40,094 bases of DNA, taken from positions 1 to 40,094 of the forward strand of contig JAGQON010000031.1 of NCBI GenBank assembly GCA_020427395.1. The letters are read 5' to 3'. How positions within the stretch are numbered: the first letter of the stretch is position 1; the number at the start of each line of letters is the position of its first letter. The position numbers and the translations under genes are program-made. Shown piece by piece: positions 37,251-40,094 of this stretch. The DNA comes from Phycisphaerales bacterium. GTDB taxonomy: Bacteria; Planctomycetota; Phycisphaerae; Phycisphaerales; UBA1924. The notes below the pieces were generated by a model. It did no database searches. It was given only the letters and a program-made list of their open reading frames with translations, and was not told the DNA's origin.

Positions 37251-37297
37251 GCGGGTGGCCCGATGGAGCCCCCCGGCTCATTCGGGATCGATCGACG
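37251..37297. repeat. Degenerate intergenic repeat, copy 1
   Basis: GGGTGGCCCGATGG, then a C-rich stretch, GGCTC and TTCGGGATCGATCGAC. Related copies at 38228-38273 and 38558-38598. It lies just 3' of the 37-residue membrane protein gene. Confidence 0.5.
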
Positions 37298-37330
37298 AAC
37301 CATAAATCACTGGCAAATCGAACTCAGCAA

Positions 37331-37444
37331 TCAGTCGGCGTCGTTCTTCTGGTTCATCAACCTGAGCGCGACCGTGACAACTACTACCACAACCGCACCG
37401 GCAGCAAGCCCTCCGAGCGCATCTGTGAATACGGATGCAAGCAT
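37331..37444 (-). CDS. Tiny single-pass membrane protein
   Basis: A 37-residue ORF: MLASVFTDALGG, then a Val/Ala-rich transmembrane helix (AGAVVVVVVTVALRL) and the polar tail MNQKNDAD. AAGGAGG lies 6 nt before ATG 37444, one of the best ribosome sites of the window. Function unknown; two similar genes lie at 37611 and 38328. Confidence 0.6.
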   Translation of the reverse strand: MLASVFTDALGGLAAGAVVVVVVTVALRLMNQKNDAD

Positions 37445-37610
37445 ATATCCTCCTTCGCAAACGGCGGGTGCCCCGATGGCAGGGCCGATCAATGACCAGC
37501 ATCCACCCCCCAAGCTTCCGCTCGATCTTCTCGGCCATCAACCGATTCCGCAGGTATCGATTTCGGAACAACATCGCCCCACCACAATACTTGATTTCAC
37601 ATACCCACTC

Positions 37611-37718
37611 CTACCGATCCCCACCCGACTTCCCCTTCGCGGCCTGAATCACAACCACAACCGCAGCCCCAACGACCAACAGTCCCCCCAACGCCGAAAC
37701 CCAAGTTATCGCAGGCAT
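37611..37718 (-). CDS. Tiny single-pass membrane protein
   Basis: A 35-residue ORF: MPAITWVSALGGLLVVGAA, VVVVIQ, then basic tail AAKGKSGGDR. GGGAG lies about 9 nt before ATG 37718. It shares the ALGG-(L)-x-x-GA-VVVV pattern with the 37-residue protein at 37331, so the two may be paralogues. Confidence 0.5.
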   Translation of the reverse strand: MPAITWVSALGGLLVVGAAVVVVIQAAKGKSGGDR

Positions 37719-38051
37719 AGCACGCTCCCAGTTTAGTAGTGCATCAAAGCCAAGGTCCACGAACCGGACCCCACGAACGCACTCTACCACAAACACATCG
37801 GTCCAGATCGCCAACCGTGCCGGGTGCCGGGTGCCATGCAGGCGACGAAGTCTCCTGCATGCCCTTCTCCCCCCACCTCCTCTTCCCACTCAAAATCTCC
37901 CCCACACTGACCGCCTTTGTGCGCAAAATCATGTCACTGCGCGCACCACCCCTTGCCCACCCCACTCACGCTGATTTACAATTCCCCCAGTCACCCCCAC
38001 AACAACCCAGCGCCCCCACCACACCACCCCCCACCAGGAAAGGGGCGCACC
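37719..38051. other. Gene-poor stretch with a palindromic repeat
   Basis: No convincing gene in either strand. It holds a hairpin repeat at 37829-37872 that recurs at 39873, and C-rich low-complexity DNA around 37990-38050. Confidence 0.5.
37829..37872. repeat. Palindromic repeat, copy 1
   Basis: GGGTGCCATGCAGGCGACG followed by AAGTCTCCTGCATG and CCCTTCTCC. CATGCAGG...CCTGCATG forms the stem. A related copy lies at 39873-39914. Confidence 0.6.
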
Positions 38052-38282
38052 ATGTCCACAATCACCACCGACCCAAACCTCACCACAAAGCTCTCCCATG
38101 CGGCCTCCCCCGCACCTGCGGGGAACAATTCATCCCCTGCCCCCTTTGTGACCTCTGTGGCGAACGCTTCCCCCTCCCCTTTCAATATCTCACCAACACT
38201 AACCGCACCTGTTTGCACCACCCCTTGGCGGCTGGCCCGATGGGGTCCTTGGGTCCTTCTTGACCCGATCGACCTGCCTTAG
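38052..38282 (+). CDS. Doubtful ORF, possibly decayed
   Basis: A 76-residue ORF beginning MSTITTDPNLTTKLSHAASP with AAAGGGG about 7 nt upstream of ATG 38052. After residue 25 it passes through sequences like intergenic repeats (CTTTGTGACCTCTGTGGCG and the degenerate repeat at 38228-38273), and the protein becomes Pro/Ser/Thr-rich. Either a truncated gene or chance. Confidence 0.25.
   Translation: MSTITTDPNLTTKLSHAASPAPAGNNSSPAPFVTSVANASPSPFNISPTLTAPVCTTPWRLARWGPWVLLDPIDLP
38228..38273. repeat. Degenerate intergenic repeat, copy 2
   Basis: GGCGGCTGGCCCGATGGGG ... TTCTTGACCCGATCGAC, related to 37251-37297. It is 3' of the 30-residue membrane protein gene. Confidence 0.45.
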
Positions 38283-38327
38283 GCCATCTCATGGTCATCT
38301 GAGAACACTGACAAGGAGGGCTGAGAA

Positions 38328-38420
38328 TCACTTGCCCGCTGCCCCCTTGTTCTTCTTCATGATCAGTAGAACAAAGGCGAAGATCACTACAACGACAATG
38401 ATTCCGACATATCTGCTCAT
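38328..38420 (-). CDS. Tiny single-pass membrane protein
   Basis: A 30-residue ORF: MSRYVGIIVVVVIFAFVLLI (one transmembrane helix) and the basic tail MKKNKGAAGK. AAAGGTG lies 5 nt before ATG 38420. The orientation (short N-terminus, basic cytoplasmic C-terminus) matches the other two tiny proteins nearby. Confidence 0.55.
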   Translation of the reverse strand: MSRYVGIIVVVVIFAFVLLIMKKNKGAAGK

Positions 38421-38764
38421 GTGACACCTTTCAATGGACACTCTTGGGCCTGGCGATCAGCGTTGAACCTGCGAGCCATTCTTGGCCGGGAACCATGTCC
38501 ATATTACCAAATTGATCGAGAACTTGGTGTGCCCGCCGATCCGCGTACGGACCGAATCGGCTGGCCTGAGGGAACCCCCAGCTCCTTCGGGATCAACAAG
38601 CCCTCACCAACTCAGCTTTGCCACACACCGCAAGCCCACACCCAATCCAGGTGCACACACACGAACTCTTCACTCATCCTCAACCCACAACCCTTGCGGC
38701 CGCAGACATATCTCAGTAGCATGCTCCAAGACGAGGGACATTCCGACAAATCAGGGGCAATCCA
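38421..38764. other. Intergenic stretch without a convincing gene
   Basis: 344 bp between the tiny membrane protein and the next dockerin gene. It contains the third degenerate repeat copy (38558-38598) and otherwise nothing I can assign. The promoter of the gene at 38765 should lie in its right part. Confidence 0.5.
38558..38598. repeat. Degenerate intergenic repeat, copy 3
   Basis: TCGGCTGGCCTGAGGGAACC ... AGCTCCTTCGGGATCAAC, related to 37251-37297. Confidence 0.45.
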
Positions 38765-39799
38765 ATGAAATGGGCGATCTCAGCGTTGCTGGCATGCATC
38801 ACGGTTCCTGCGTTCGGCTCGATCAGCCGCACAACCATCCCCGTACCCGGCGGCTTCGCCCAAGCCGGGGTCTCGCCCATCGGCCAGGGCTTCTTCCTGA
38901 TCGTCGGTGACGACATCGAACCCCTCTACAACGATCCCGGCGATGACTTCAGCGAGGGTTCGTTCTCCGGCATCGGACCCATCACCCGCTCGGCCTCAGC
39001 CGCCTCAATGGACGCCAGCGGCAGCTCGTCCTCTGAGATCGGCATGGGCTACATCAACTTCGTCGCAACCAACACCGCGCCCAACACCACCTTCGGAAAC
39101 GCAGGCGCTCACGGCGGGTTCAAAGAGAACTTCATCGTCACCGGCGGAACCCCCGGCACCGAGGCATGGATGCTCGTTCAGGTCTCAATCGACGGCACGA
39201 TGAACGCCTCGGGCTTCGCTGGCCGAGCCGCCCTGAACATCGGGGCCTTCAAGGACGACATCGAGCTGCGAAGCAGCGAGCCATTCTGGGACAACGGCAA
39301 CTCAGACCCCATCAGCACCGATCGTCAACGCGCAACATGGGGGCTCTCGACAAGCTCATTCGATGAGAACCTCGATCGAACTGTCAGCGACATGATCACC
39401 TTCTCGGTGCCCATCACCCTCGGAGAACCCTTCAACCTGGGCATCTACGCCTTCGGCAACGCAGGCAAACGCTCAGCGGGCGGCGTCGCCGGCTCATCCA
39501 GCGCCGCTATCAACTTCAGCGTCGACTGGGCCGGAGCGCAAGTCGTCGACGCAGGCGGCACCGCGATCAGCGGAGCGGCAATCACCGGGGACACCGGCCT
39601 GAACTGGACCAGCGGCCCCACGCCCTGCCCGCCAGACCTTGCAGCGCCTTTCGGCGTACTCAACTTCTTCGATGTGTCCGCATTCATCACCGCCTTTACT
39701 GCGCAGGACCCCGCTGCAGACTTCGCTGCCCCATTCGGATCATTCGACTTCTTCGATGTGTCGGCCTTCATCACAGCCTACAACGCCGGATGCCCCTGA
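38765..39799 (+). CDS. Secreted protein with atypical dockerin-like C-terminus
   Basis: The 344-residue protein has a signal peptide (MKWAISALLACITVPAFGS) and a Gly/Ser-rich beta-type body (for example SSSEIGMGYINFVATNTAPN). Its C-terminus has two 'FFDVSAFITA' modules and ends YNAGCP, like the dockerin proteins at 32036 and 33383. The calcium loops are changed from D-x-N-x-D-G to DLAAPFG and DFAAPFG, so calcium binding by the usual ligands is unlikely. The body is not related to the three upstream paralogues. It is alone on its strand. Confidence 0.82.
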   Translation: MKWAISALLACITVPAFGSISRTTIPVPGGFAQAGVSPIGQGFFLIVGDDIEPLYNDPGDDFSEGSFSGIGPITRSASAASMDASGSSSSEIGMGYINFVATNTAPNTTFGNAGAHGGFKENFIVTGGTPGTEAWMLVQVSIDGTMNASGFAGRAALNIGAFKDDIELRSSEPFWDNGNSDPISTDRQRATWGLSTSSFDENLDRTVSDMITFSVPITLGEPFNLGIYAFGNAGKRSAGGVAGSSSAAINFSVDWAGAQVVDAGGTAISGAAITGDTGLNWTSGPTPCPPDLAAPFGVLNFFDVSAFITAFTAQDPAADFAAPFGSFDFFDVSAFITAYNAGCP

Positions 39800-39872
39800 A
39801 CCCACAAGGCAAGGGTGATCAACACGGTACAGGCCTTGCGTTGAGCATCACTGCCAAGATGCGGTATACGAA

Positions 39873-39914
39873 GGGTGCCATGCTGGTGACGATGTCTCCT
39901 GCATGTTCTTCTGC
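39873..39914. repeat. Palindromic repeat, copy 2
   Basis: GGGTGCCATGCTGGTGACG, then ATGTCTCCTGCATG and TTCTTCTGC. Related to 37829-37872 with a few substitutions. Confidence 0.6.
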
Positions 39915-39920
39915 TTCCAC

Positions 39921-39971
39921 CCCCCGCTCATCCGGGGGAGCTGCCGACGAAGTCGGCGGAGGGGGTCCCCC
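39921..39971. repeat. Three consecutive small hairpins (REP-like)
   Basis: CCCCCG...CGGGGG (39921-39938), GCCGAC-GAA-GTCGGC (39943-39957) and GGGGG-T-CCCCC (39961-39971). I recall similar G/C-rich elements scattered in planctomycete intergenic DNA. Confidence 0.5.
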
Positions 39972-39992
39972 AAAAACCATGGAATCCCACCC

Positions 39993-40094
39993 CTACTCCA
40001 CCCGCTTCCCCTCAACTGTCAACTCCACCCGCTCCGGATGCCCAAACCACGAGTACCGCTGATCACCCTCGCGACCCGCGTACTTCCGTTCCAG
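39993..40094 (-). CDS. 3' end of an unknown gene (runs off the right edge)
   Basis: The minus strand reads an open frame of 33 codons from the window edge to TAG at 39993-39995: LERKYAGREGDQRYSWFGHP then ERVELTVEGKRVE. The composition looks like a real soluble protein. I do not recognise it. Confidence 0.5.
   Translation of the reverse strand: MERKYAGREGDQRYSWFGHPERVELTVEGKRVE

Noticed and set aside
37246..37270. Third copy of the mutase tail (TACGGGCGGGTGGCCCGATGG)
   Set aside because: Only a short partial resemblance without frame; it is better explained by the degenerate intergenic repeat.

Overview
The window (about 40 kb, GC-rich) looks like chromosome from a marine planctomycete of the Phycisphaerales type. 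The taxonomic evidence is indirect but consistent: two secreted proteins end in PEP-CTERM-like tails (P-x-P-G, a hydrophobic stretch, RRRR). Four secreted proteins end in the paired 'N/D-FFDVS-x-F-L/I' dockerin-like module that closes with AGCP or similar. A bacterial housekeeping set sits beside an archaeal-type topoisomerase VI B subunit and a ComB-like phosphatase. An outer-membrane two-partner secretion pair is also present.

Layout. 1-178: start of topoisomerase VI subunit B, running off the left edge. 0.4-1.95 kb: two PEP-CTERM-like proteins, each with an intrinsic terminator. 1.9-11.5 kb: housekeeping genes (MATE exporter, lipid kinase, map-trpA, tRNA-Ile2, malic enzyme, exonuclease III, an M24 peptidase, gpmA, comB). 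11.5-16 kb: TpsB then TpsA. 16.2-24 kb: a small putative lipoprotein, a seven-EF-hand protein, tRNA-Met, tatA, a FolD with altered catalytic residues, ligA, a CYTH protein, a ThrE-type exporter and an orphan OppF-like ATPase.

24.2-30.5 kb is a 6.3 kb integrative element in the 3' end of tRNA-Phe(GAA), bounded by a 23-bp direct repeat. It carries a tyrosine integrase, a chain of four small DNA-binding proteins with overlapping or abutting ends, an unknown gene behind a structured leader, zinc-ribbon and small membrane proteins, a DUF5681-like protein, and a SIR2-like (DUF4917-type) protein that is a good candidate for anti-phage defence. The att core lies inside the integrase reading frame. 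In the excised circle the frame would stay open for 52 more codons and end 19 nt before the SIR2-like start codon, so excision should both change the integrase C-terminus and join the regulator-integrase operon to the SIR2-like cargo. This is the strongest candidate for an undescribed system here.

30.6-34.7 kb holds three tandem paralogues of a secreted dockerin-bearing protein. 35.0-36.7 kb is a B12-dependent acyl-CoA mutase catalytic subunit whose specificity residues look isobutyryl-CoA mutase-like. Its last 23 codons recur 340 bp downstream with nine synonymous and no amino-acid changes, flanking a small zinc-ribbon gene. 37-38.8 kb is gene-poor: three tiny single-pass membrane proteins with good ribosome binding sites among degenerate repeats. 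The window ends with another dockerin protein, two palindromic repeats and the 3' end of an unknown gene on the minus strand.
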